The notes under the pieces were generated by a model that saw only the letters and a list, made by a program, of their open reading frames with translations, was not told the origin of the DNA and did not search any database. A stretch of 17,512 bases of DNA, taken from contig CAYMUR010000100.1 in assembly GCA_964393615.1 (NCBI GenBank), positions 1 through 17,512 of the forward strand. Reading direction: 5' to 3'. Made by a program: the position numbers and the translations under genes. This document shows positions 1 to 6,918 of this stretch, one piece after another (position 1 is the stretch's first letter; the number at the start of each line of letters is the position of its first letter). The stretch is from CAYMUR01 sp964393615. Its GTDB lineage: Bacteria; Planctomycetota; Planctomycetia; Pirellulales; Pirellulaceae.

Positions 1-394
1 TCAAAATGCTGCGAGAATGTGCCGCTGAATAATTGACGAATGCAAGAAATATTAAAGAAAATAGCACCTGCCAGCTCAATGCAAGAAAATGGAGTTGGTT
101 GGCAATAAGTAGTGCCACCAAACTGAAGAAGGGGATTTGGACCAGTAGTAATCGCGTCACACGGGCATTTTCAAATGGATACCGGAGAACGATTCTGTCC
201 AGTCCGAATACACAAAGTGTGGCGAACAAAAACAGAGAAGCTTTGAGACTTGCCCATCTTGCAACGATCGGATCGCTGACTTCGCTTACAATTAGAATGT
301 CGAACAGAAACATGGACCCAGAACCGATGCCGTACGCGACAAACGCGGTTGTCATACGGCCGATCGTTAACATTTTACCGGTCTGTTCGGCCAT
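1..394 (-). CDS. Polysaccharide-flippase-like membrane protein, N-terminal part (runs off left edge)
   Basis: The minus strand is open from an ATG at 394 to the window edge, giving 131 residues beginning MAEQTGKMLTIGRMTTAFVA. At least four hydrophobic segments are visible (about residues 15-37, 48-66, 84-102 and 107-122). They are separated by short polar loops rich in Arg, such as LDRIVLRYPFENARVTR. The layout of paired helices resembles the N-terminal half of Wzx/MATE-type oligosaccharide flippases, which move lipid-linked sugar units across the inner membrane. An in-frame TTG lies 13 codons upstream of the ATG and is preceded by a stop codon. No strong Shine-Dalgarno sequence is visible. 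The family call rests on topology and general resemblance only; another polytopic membrane protein is possible. The open frame on the opposite strand (33-464) is its shadow. Confidence 0.6.
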   Translation of the reverse strand, partial: MAEQTGKMLTIGRMTTAFVAYGIGSGSMFLFDILIVSEVSDPIVARWASLKASLFLFATLCVFGLDRIVLRYPFENARVTRLLLVQIPFFSLVALLIANQLHFLALSWQVLFSLIFLAFVNYSAAHSRSIL

Positions 395-1175
395 GGTTTT
401 CTCTGGGAGACGACGGTCGTTGCGAAGCTTCAATCAAAGCAAACCTGTGGCGAGGTTGCCGTAATGCACTACGCCGGATACTTCCCAAAACGTAGGCTAC
501 GAGGTGTTAAAAGGAAATGCCTAAATGATTTTGTGGTCGAAACAGGTCCAAGTATTAACTAGAAATCGCAGATTCGTTACAGAATGTATAACCTGGAAAG
601 TAGGAAAACAATGCCCCGTTCTGAGTGGCAGAGAGAAGAGGTTGCCAATTCCCAGTGATTTGGCATTTTGTTCAATAACAACAAGTTGATTTACACAGAG
701 AAACGATCCGTACAGGAGTGATAATACTTAAAATCATCCAAAGCCGATGGTTTTGGGGAGAGGGCTATTTGATTTTCAGGCAGCTTACCGGTAAGAACAG
801 CCATCCCTGCCATTGCAAGGAGGAAACAAAGTGGTCACTTGTCGACAAAACAAAACGATGGAGCTACCTCTTAAACCGTAAAACCCTCTTCAACGGCTTC
901 ACGCATGTTGTGGCCTAACCAATGGCACATACCAACGCTAGTCAATGTCCCCCTTGAAAGGGGCAATCCGTGGACGGGAATTTGACCATTTCTACCAGTT
1001 TGGCTATAATTAAACACGTAGGGGTAACCGGTTTATATCAATTTGATTCTTTTGTCCACGAAGCCACACGTAACCTGGAACCAGCCCTGTCGGACACGTT
1101 TTGAGGGGGAGTCCGGTTGCGACACCGCAGTGGCTGCGGTAGTGGTGTTGTTGGGGTCTCCTAACCGTATCGCCT
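395..1175. other. Gene-free stretch between divergent genes
   Basis: About 780 bp without a convincing gene. It lies between the start of the left-edge membrane protein (-) and the start of the S8-like protein (+). It contains a weak hairpin at 643-665 (TGCCAA/TTGGCA arms followed by TTTTGTT), a perfect 12-bp palindrome CTTACCGGTAAG at 784-795, a small CCCCTT/AAGGGG inverted repeat near 950, and a strong promoter at 982-1010. The open frame at 718-918 begins with GTG, has no ribosome binding site and shows no recognisable protein character. Confidence 0.5.
982..1010 (+). promoter_or_regulatory. Sigma70-type promoter for the S8-like protein
   Basis: TTGACC (982-987) and TATAAT (1005-1010) are separated by exactly 17 bp, matching 11 of 12 consensus bases. 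Transcription would start near 1017. That leaves a leader of about 160 nt before the ATG at 1176. Confidence 0.6.
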
Positions 1176-3392
1176 ATGGCTCTTTGCTCTTCCATCGTAC
1201 GTCTTATCAGGTCAGGTGCCCGATGGATATTTCTTGTTGTCGGTTGCTACGGCTATTTCTTGCCCGGCGCTGGCGCCAGCTCCTTGGACGACATCGGTTA
1301 TACCGATTTGGTCAGCCAGCTTGGTGGGTTAACCCCCGACGGAACTGGAATCAGCGTGAGTCAAATTGAAGCCAGTGACAATAGTGGAAATTACCGCCCC
1401 AATCAGAACGATAGCCGATTGACTGGGAAGTCACTGGTAGCCAAATCGGGTGGCAGTAGTTTGTCGTCCAGTCATGCGAACCTGGTTGGAGTTCTGCTGT
1501 ATGGAAATACCGGTATCGGGTCCGGAATTTCAGATGTTCATATTTGGCAAGCGGACAAGTGGCTTGCGAATGGATTTCTTAAAAAGAACACGTCCGTAGC
1601 GCCGGTCACAGAAACACAGCGTATTCAAAACCATAGTTGGATCGACTCAAGTTCCGATGTCGGGGCTTTGCGCCGACTCGACTACGTCATCAATCGAGAC
1701 AACGTTCTGGTTGTGGTGGGCCAAAATAACGGTGATTCCACAACGTTACCCAGGCTTTTGGGGCAGAGCTATAACATTCTTTCGGTGGGACGGTCCGATG
1801 GGTACCACACCCATGGATTCACGACGGAGGATGGGGCAGGGCGGGTCAAGCCTGAAATTGTCACTCCGCAATCGGCGACTAGTTGGGCGGTCCCCATGGT
1901 GAGCGCATCGGCCGCCTTGTTACTGGAGACAGCGATCGACGAAGGATACGGAGATGCCGAAGAAAATGAAACGATTCGCGCTTTAATCATGGCCGGCGCG
2001 ACCAAGATGGAATTTTTGGGAGACTGGGATCGTACCACAACACGGCCATTAGACGATCATTATGGTGCCGGTGAGCTGAATATATTTCGCAGTCACCAGA
2101 TCCTAACCAGCGGCCAGCAAGTCGCAAGCGACGTGATGGATGCGCCCTTGTTAGGTTGGGATTTTCGCGAGACCACATCCGATAACCAATATTTCTTCGA
2201 AGTGCCCGCGGACAAAGTGATGGCCGAGTTGTCGGCAGTGTTGGTCTGGAACCGGATTGTGACGGATACACCAGGTAGCGGTTTTTATCCCCAGCCGCAA
2301 ACTCTTGATAACCTGAACCTGAAACTTCATTCGGCACAGGGGTTCATGCTGGATGCCGAATTAGATGCCAGTCTCAGTCCGGTTGATAATATCGAACACA
2401 TTTACTTGAATGCTTTGGGAAACGGAAACCTCCTTGGTCCGGGGCGGTATGCGTTAGAAGTGGTCTCGCCGACAGACGGTGTCGATTATAGTTTGGCCTG
2501 GTTCGGAGAATTGGCCGAGTTTCACAGTTGGGTTTCCACGGATGCCGTCGCAGATTGGGACCTGGCGACCAACTGGACATCCGCCGGGATACCCAACGAC
2601 CAATGGGTGGTTGAAATTGACAATATGCATGTTGCCGAAGGCCAGCACGTGGTTCTTTCAGCAGATTCGAGTATCTACAGCGTCAAGCTGGAGGGGACCG
2701 TTGGCAACTTGACGCTCGAGATTCCCACGGGTGTCACCTTGAGTGTGAAAACGGGTATTCGTGTCGGTAGTGATGCCGTCATTCAAGGAGGCGGTGTCAT
2801 TGATGGGTTTCTCACCAATGGAGGTACCCATGCGGTGGGTTCGAGCGATACGCTGGCAGTGACAGGGCATGTGGATGTGTCAGACGCGGACATGTGTCTG
2901 GAGGATAGTTATCAACAGGTTCGAGGTACGACCACCGGAATGTTTTCCCTGCTGACAGCGGGGAGCATTGCCGGTACGTTTGCCACACCTGCCCTTGCTG
3001 GTACGGCGTCGCATCTCGGCGACGGCAGGTTTTTGTGGGACGTGGCGTACTCGGAAACAGACGTCGAAGTCGATATCCTGGCCGCCATTGCAGGTGATGT
3101 GGATGGCGATGCCGACATTGATATTACCGATTTTAACCATTTGTCGACCCATTTTGATCCTGAGGGGTCACAACCGGACAACGATTGGACGCGCGGCGAT
3201 TTCAACGACGATGCGCGTGTTGACATCACGGACTTTCATCTGCTGGCAGTAAATTTTGGAGCGGACGAATACGCGATCACGATGCCGCTAGGTAACTCTT
3301 TGCTCGCTGCAGTGCCCGAACCGACCAGTTGGTATTTGCTGGCCTGGGGACTGCTGGTCGTGGCGTTATGCTCGGCCTGCTGGCGCTGGTGA
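1176..3392 (+). CDS. Secreted subtilase-like (S8) protein with dockerin-like repeat and PEP-CTERM anchor
   Basis: 738 residues. Residues 1-35 form a signal peptide: Arg residues, a hydrophobic core WIFLVVGCYGYFLP, and GAGA as likely cleavage site. Residues about 38-310 follow the subtilisin fold order. GTGISVSQIE puts Glu65 at the usual catalytic Asp. SSSHANLVG gives His100. VVGQNNGD supplies the oxyanion Asn (about N184). SATSWAVPMVSA gives Ser236, with Ala in place of the Gly of GTS. Residues about 325-640 are beta-rich. Residues 638-694 carry two Ca-binding EF-hand-like loops (DVDGDADIDITD and DFNDDARVDITD), as in dockerin-like repeats. Residues 713-738 form a PEP-CTERM signal: VPEP, a hydrophobic helix, terminal WRW. 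Exosortase would sort it to the surface. The start is the first ATG after a strong promoter; the ribosome binding site is weak. Proteolytic activity is uncertain because the triad is altered. Confidence 0.85.
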   Translation: MALCSSIVRLIRSGARWIFLVVGCYGYFLPGAGASSLDDIGYTDLVSQLGGLTPDGTGISVSQIEASDNSGNYRPNQNDSRLTGKSLVAKSGGSSLSSSHANLVGVLLYGNTGIGSGISDVHIWQADKWLANGFLKKNTSVAPVTETQRIQNHSWIDSSSDVGALRRLDYVINRDNVLVVVGQNNGDSTTLPRLLGQSYNILSVGRSDGYHTHGFTTEDGAGRVKPEIVTPQSATSWAVPMVSASAALLLETAIDEGYGDAEENETIRALIMAGATKMEFLGDWDRTTTRPLDDHYGAGELNIFRSHQILTSGQQVASDVMDAPLLGWDFRETTSDNQYFFEVPADKVMAELSAVLVWNRIVTDTPGSGFYPQPQTLDNLNLKLHSAQGFMLDAELDASLSPVDNIEHIYLNALGNGNLLGPGRYALEVVSPTDGVDYSLAWFGELAEFHSWVSTDAVADWDLATNWTSAGIPNDQWVVEIDNMHVAEGQHVVLSADSSIYSVKLEGTVGNLTLEIPTGVTLSVKTGIRVGSDAVIQGGGVIDGFLTNGGTHAVGSSDTLAVTGHVDVSDADMCLEDSYQQVRGTTTGMFSLLTAGSIAGTFATPALAGTASHLGDGRFLWDVAYSETDVEVDILAAIAGDVDGDADIDITDFNHLSTHFDPEGSQPDNDWTRGDFNDDARVDITDFHLLAVNFGADEYAITMPLGNSLLAAVPEPTSWYLLAWGLLVVALCSACWRW

Positions 3393-3483
3393 CAACGGAT
3401 TGGTGTGATGTTTTCGGAGTGTTGCCCGCTAGTTCAGGTGGCAAGCAACCCGTCGAAGGCGAATGGTCTATAGGATAGCGCAG

Positions 3484-3522
3484 CAAAAAGCACCGGCAAA
3501 CAGGCACGTTTGGACCGGTGCT
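3484..3522 (-). terminator. Intrinsic terminator of the DUF1559 gene
   Basis: The arms AGCACCGG (3489-3496) and CCGGTGCT (3515-3522) pair perfectly. An inner CAAAC/GTTTG pairing extends the stem across a 2-nt bulge. Read on the minus strand, the hairpin is followed directly by TTTT(T)GC. It lies 27 bp beyond the DUF1559 stop codon in the gap between two convergent genes. On the plus strand there is no T tract, so termination of the S8-like gene here is not shown. Confidence 0.75.
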
Positions 3523-3548
3523 GATTGAATCAGAACGCGTTGATGACG

Positions 3549-4541
3549 CTACTCGAAATCCTCAGAATTCAGGGTATACCGTACGGCGGGCATATCGGAA
3601 CGTTTGCCATGCGGTGTCATCAGTTGCTGATAAACGTGATAGTCAATGTCTTCACGCAAGAACGTGGTATGTCGGTCCGCAAAAACGACCGTCACACCGC
3701 CCGGGTGTTCGCCGGATGGTCGTGCATAGATCTGGATGTCAATGGGTTCCAGGTCTGTGGAACTGTTGATCCGCATGTCGGCAGCAACATTGATTCCTTG
3801 GCGCGCTTGGCCCCCGACTGGTTGATTCAGACCGGCGCTTGTTGCTGCCGCCTCGATGGCGTTGTACCAGACAAACACATTGGCGTACTTAGAGCCGGCT
3901 GGACTCACATCAGTCCACTGTACTTTCGGTGAAGTGAGAAAAGCGGTCAAACTTTCCGAGAAAAGCAACGTGTTAGATGTCCCATCACGAAAATCAGCGA
4001 TCGTTGTTTTGGTGGTCAAATTGATGCGGTCATGGAACACCCCGTTTGACGGTTTTTGAGCAGCTTCCCAACCCGCCAAATCAGTTTTCGGGTCAAATCC
4101 TGCATTCGCTACGTAGGCGTTGGAGGCGACAGCACGGTCGGGCGATCCGAGACTTGGGCAGTGCAGGATAGGAATAAACTGGGATACTTCGCCTGAGTCG
4201 ACAATGTGGGCCTGCAAGAAGTCACGATTAATCCAATTGTTGTAGATGTCTTCACGTTCGATCGATGGTAATAATTCCACCACCCATGAACCTTGCCAAG
4301 CTGGCCCAGAACTTTTGGGATACGCGCCCTGGTAGCCGGGAAAATGGTTCTTGGTGGTCACAAAATTCATGGTGGCCATGCCGAGTTGTCCCAGATTATT
4401 CATGCACTGGGTGCGTCGTCCGGCTTCACGGGCGGTTTGTACTGCCGGCATCAAGAGGGCCATCAGCATCCCGATGATCGAGATGACGACCAGCAACTCG
4501 ACAAGTGTAAAGCCTCTCTGCGTTGTGTTCCGTTGTTTCAT
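3549..4541 (-). CDS. DUF1559 prepilin-like (type II pseudopilin signal) protein
   Basis: 330 residues. It opens with the class III prepilin signal MKQRNTTQRG/FTLVELLVVI: cleavage after Gly10, N-methylated Phe11, and Glu15 at +5, followed by a hydrophobic helix to about residue 33 (LLMPAVQTAREAGRR). It continues with the DUF1559 layout. CMNNLGQLGMATMNF follows the helix, DGTSNTLLFSE lies near residues 186-196, and the C-terminal signature HPGGVTVVFADRHTTFLRE is at about 269-287. Family members occur in large numbers in planctomycetes; they are probably pseudopilin-like proteins exported and processed by prepilin peptidase, and their roles are mostly unknown. Usual family length is about 300-350 residues. 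Here ADGSV of the C-terminal signature reads ADRHT. AGAGG lies about 10 nt upstream of the ATG. It has its own promoter and terminator, so it is probably monocistronic. Confidence 0.9.
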   Translation of the reverse strand: MKQRNTTQRGFTLVELLVVISIIGMLMALLMPAVQTAREAGRRTQCMNNLGQLGMATMNFVTTKNHFPGYQGAYPKSSGPAWQGSWVVELLPSIEREDIYNNWINRDFLQAHIVDSGEVSQFIPILHCPSLGSPDRAVASNAYVANAGFDPKTDLAGWEAAQKPSNGVFHDRINLTTKTTIADFRDGTSNTLLFSESLTAFLTSPKVQWTDVSPAGSKYANVFVWYNAIEAAATSAGLNQPVGGQARQGINVAADMRINSSTDLEPIDIQIYARPSGEHPGGVTVVFADRHTTFLREDIDYHVYQQLMTPHGKRSDMPAVRYTLNSEDFE

Positions 4542-4602
4542 CTTGGTAAGCCTCTAGAGAAGGGATGCTGCCGATTTGTCCTACACGTTCAAGACAAAAT
4601 CC

Positions 4603-4638
4603 ACAGCCTCTGAGATATGAACAGCCTCTAACATATGA
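4603..4638 (-). repeat. Tandem 18-bp repeat in the predicted DUF1559 leader
   Basis: ACAGCCTCTGAGATATGA (4603-4620) is followed directly by ACAGCCTCTAACATATGA (4621-4638); 16 of 18 positions agree. It lies 62-97 bp upstream of the DUF1559 start codon and just downstream of the predicted transcription start (about 4655). That places it inside the leader rather than at the promoter. Confidence 0.8.
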
Positions 4639-4661
4639 TTCGATGCTGGACCCTACTCTCT

Positions 4662-4690
4662 ATTATGCCCAATAAGGGCCAGTTTGTCGA
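4662..4690 (-). promoter_or_regulatory. Sigma70-type promoter for the DUF1559 gene
   Basis: Read on the minus strand, TCGACA (4690-4685) and CATAAT (4667-4662) are 17 bp apart; each matches five of six consensus bases. The predicted transcript starts near 4655, giving a leader of about 114 nt. Confidence 0.5.
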
Positions 4691-4884
4691 GAGAAAGGCG
4701 ACTTGGATTGGCCAAAAATATGTTACATCAGGAATTGTGTAAATCGACACAAAGACATAACTTATGGTTGCTAGGAGGGGGTTTTCAGGATCCTGTCCAG
4801 TGTGGAAATTGTAGCAGGACTCTTCTTCCCCCAAGAAGGAGTTCACCCTACTCAAATTATGAGGGTGGTAGCACCTTTTGGGGA

Positions 4885-4921
4885 CTTCTTCGCGGGTAAT
4901 TTCTGCGGAAGAAGCTATAAT
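4885..4921 (+). promoter_or_regulatory. Candidate rmlA -10 element with overlapping inverted repeat
   Basis: TATAAT at 4916-4921 is a perfect -10 hexamer, but no -35 hexamer lies 16-18 bp upstream. An inverted repeat fills that spacer: CTTCTTC at 4885-4891 and GAAGAAG at 4908-4914, extended by GC/GC across a bulge. This suggests a regulator-dependent promoter or an operator. The leader to the ATG at 4965 would be about 35 nt. Confidence 0.4.
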
Positions 4922-4950
4922 TCACAGAGATACTAGCTGTTCAACGATTG

Positions 4951-4958
4951 AAGGGGAG
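4951..4958 (+). promoter_or_regulatory. Ribosome binding site fixing the rmlA start
   Basis: AAGGGGAG lies 6 nt before the ATG at 4965. It favours this start over the in-frame upstream start at 4878, which would add 29 residues not expected in the family. Confidence 0.7.
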
Positions 4959-4964
4959 TCAGGC

Positions 4965-5861
4965 ATGTCGAAGCCATCATCCTGTCACAAGGGTATTATC
5001 CTGGCGGGTGGTACAGGGAGCCGCTTGTTTCCGATTACCCGTGCCGTGAACAAGCAGCTATTGCCGGTGTACGACAAACCGATGATCTATTACCCGCTTT
5101 CCACACTGATGCTGGCAGGGATTCGAGAAATATTGATTATTTCCAATCCCGATCAGAAATCGAATTACCAGCAGCTATTAGGGGATGGTCGGCAGCTTGG
5201 TATTTCTCTGAGCTATGCCGAACAGGATGAACCTCGCGGTCTGGCAGACGCTTTTCGTGTCGGTCGCGATTTTGTGGCGGACGACGGCGTGGCACTCGTC
5301 CTGGGCGACAATATTTTCTACGGACAAGGGTTTCAGGGACGCCTGACGGAAGTGGCTGCACGACCGTCGGGGGCGACCGTCTTCGCTTACAAAGTCAAAC
5401 AGCCGGAGCGATTTGGTATTGTTGAATTGGACGTTGCCGGACAGCCTGTCTCGATCGAAGAAAAGCCAGATCGGCCCAAATCCGCACTGGCCGTCGTGGG
5501 ATTGTATTTCTATGACAACCAGGTTGTGGAGATGGCTGCCAGGCTGAAACCGTCGGCCCGTGGTGAATTAGAGATTACCGATATCAATCGGCTGTATCTG
5601 GAGAAAGGCCAATTGAACGTCGAAATCCTGGGACGCGGATTCGCCTGGCTCGACACCGGAACCTTTGATTCACTGATGGAGGCTAGCAGCATGATTCAAA
5701 CATTGGAACATCGACAAGGCTTGAAAGTTGCTTGTATTGAAGAAGTGGCTTACGTCAAAGGGTTCATCAGCTCCGACGAGCTGGCGGCACTGGGTGAGGA
5801 AATCGGCAGCGATTATGGAGAATATTTGCTGGAACGCAGTCGTGAATTACCGGACGGATAA
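4965..5861 (+). CDS. rmlA: Glucose-1-phosphate thymidylyltransferase
   Basis: 298 residues, close to the usual 285-295. The enzyme joins dTTP and glucose-1-phosphate to make dTDP-glucose, the first step toward dTDP-L-rhamnose and other deoxysugars of surface polysaccharides; it is cytoplasmic. Visible motifs are the nucleotide loop GGTGSRLFPIT (residues 15-25), NKQLLPVYDKPMIYYPLS (29-46), the metal-binding LGDNIFYG (113-120), SIEEKPDRPKS (163-173), ELEITDINRLYL (201-212), and GRGFAWLDTGTFDSLMEAS (223-241). All key residues of the family appear present. The chosen ATG follows AAGGGGAG at 6 nt. rmlB, rmlC and rmlD are not in this window, so the gene stands alone here. It may serve the flippase and glycosyltransferase genes found on either side. 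Confidence 0.95.
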   Translation: MSKPSSCHKGIILAGGTGSRLFPITRAVNKQLLPVYDKPMIYYPLSTLMLAGIREILIISNPDQKSNYQQLLGDGRQLGISLSYAEQDEPRGLADAFRVGRDFVADDGVALVLGDNIFYGQGFQGRLTEVAARPSGATVFAYKVKQPERFGIVELDVAGQPVSIEEKPDRPKSALAVVGLYFYDNQVVEMAARLKPSARGELEITDINRLYLEKGQLNVEILGRGFAWLDTGTFDSLMEASSMIQTLEHRQGLKVACIEEVAYVKGFISSDELAALGEEIGSDYGEYLLERSRELPDG

Positions 5862-6004
5862 GACGTTGATGCTGGGGACCGGCACGCGCTGCTGACGGAC
5901 CGACAATCGTTGTTTTTCATCCTACAGGCGACCGATTCGGAGTCTTTACCCGGTGGCCCGATATTTTTGCAAGATTGGCCGTGTCAGCCGTCGAAATTGC
6001 CGTT

Positions 6005-6847
6005 TTAGGCTTTGCCGTTGCGCCTACGCTTGGAAGAACGAAGTCGGAATGCCAGGCAGGTCAAATCGTCTTTTTTTGAAGGCTGGTCCTCGGTGGGGGA
6101 CGTCATGCGATCCTTGACGTCGCGGACCAGTTGTTGAACGGCTTGTTGCAAAGGGCCTTTGCGGACGCGTTTCACGATCTCTTCGATGTGCAAGTTGTCA
6201 AATAGCCCATCGCTGGCCAATAGCAGCGTGTCGCGCGGATCAAGTTGCACGGTAGAACCCACTTCGACTCGCATGTCTGCCAGGCCGACCATATTCGAGA
6301 CCAGGTGACGGTCTTTGTGATGTAGCGCTTCCGCTTCGTCCAGAATGCCTGCCTCGACGGCATAGCCTACCGGTGAGTGGCTGACCGTTTGTAGCTTGAT
6401 TTTTCCCCGTCCTCCCACCAGCAAGATCATGGAGTCACCGACATGGTAGGTTCTCATGGTCTGTCCTTGAATTTCTACCACTGCCAACGTTGTGGCGGCT
6501 CCCACGCCCAGATCGGCGACTGCCTGGTTGGCTGCCTCGATACCGTTAAGCACAGCGGTCCGCAAAGCGATATCGTCTCGCTCGACGGATTCCAGGCAGG
6601 ATCGCAGGGTCTGGATGGCAAGCTGCGAAGCGAGTTCTCCTGCCGCACCGCCACCCATACCGTCTGCGACCACCAGAATACCTGTCCCATTTCCCAGGGG
6701 AATCAGCCCGGCAGAATCTTCGTTGGCAGTTTGTTTCGTCGGACAGCGAGCAGAATAGACGGCGGCCTGACCATTGGCAAACGGGCACAGGTCGGCCTGT
6801 TCCATATCGTGGTCAAAAAAGAATGTGGGTTCCTGTGCAATGGCCAT
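6005..6847 (-). CDS. PP2C/PPM-family protein serine/threonine phosphatase
   Basis: 280 residues from the ATG at 6847. GGAG lies 6 nt before this ATG; the GTG at 6850 is an alternative but too close to that site. All PPM metal and phosphate motifs are present: ANEDS (Glu43/Asp44), VVADGMGGG (Asp62), GAATTLAV (about 117-124), HVGDS (Asp138), SHSPVGYAVEAG (156-167), HLVSNMVG (181-188), ASDGLFDN (Asp213) and KKDDLT (Asp260/261). It is a cytoplasmic metal-dependent phosphatase with no membrane segment. About 30 N-terminal residues precede the domain and include CPFANGQAAVYSARCP. It begins 71 bp after the kinase gene on the same strand and has no clear promoter of its own. It is therefore probably cotranscribed and reverses phosphorylation by that kinase. 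The C-terminus is basic (SSKRRRNGKA). Confidence 0.92.
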   Translation of the reverse strand: MAIAQEPTFFFDHDMEQADLCPFANGQAAVYSARCPTKQTANEDSAGLIPLGNGTGILVVADGMGGGAAGELASQLAIQTLRSCLESVERDDIALRTAVLNGIEAANQAVADLGVGAATTLAVVEIQGQTMRTYHVGDSMILLVGGRGKIKLQTVSHSPVGYAVEAGILDEAEALHHKDRHLVSNMVGLADMRVEVGSTVQLDPRDTLLLASDGLFDNLHIEEIVKRVRKGPLQQAVQQLVRDVKDRMTSPTEDQPSKKDDLTCLAFRLRSSKRRRNGKA

Positions 6848-6918
6848 CACAGGCTCCGTTTTAGTTCGGAATGATACGACCCCGTTTTACGAGATGCTCG
6901 CTAGTTTTTGGATTTCTG

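Larger units (their letters stand above)
4542..4964. other. Divergent intergenic regulatory region (DUF1559 gene / rmlA)
   Basis: 423 bp between two divergent starts, with no convincing gene. It holds the minus-strand promoter (4662-4690), a tandem 18-bp repeat (4603-4638), a plus-strand -10 element with an overlapping inverted repeat (4885-4921), and the rmlA ribosome binding site (4951-4958). The open frames at 4684-4899 (+) and 4628-4855 (-) show no protein-like pattern. Confidence 0.5.

Noticed and set aside
718..918. 66-codon open frame in the left gene-free stretch
   Set aside because: Begins with GTG, lacks a ribosome binding site, and its composition does not look like a folded or membrane protein.
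3525..3932. 135-codon plus-strand frame opposite the DUF1559 gene
   Set aside because: Shadow of the DUF1559 C-terminal region; its start lies in the terminator region without a ribosome binding site.
4863..4885. T-box-like sequence (GAGGGTGGTAGCACC) upstream of rmlA
   Set aside because: Resembles the T-box antiterminator core, but no specifier stem or terminator is visible and rmlA is not an amino-acid gene. Probably coincidence.
5862..6004. Possible terminator between rmlA and the PP2C gene (ACAA-TCG-TTGT followed by TTTTT, near 5904-5920)
   Set aside because: Only a 4-bp AT-rich stem; too weak to support a call.
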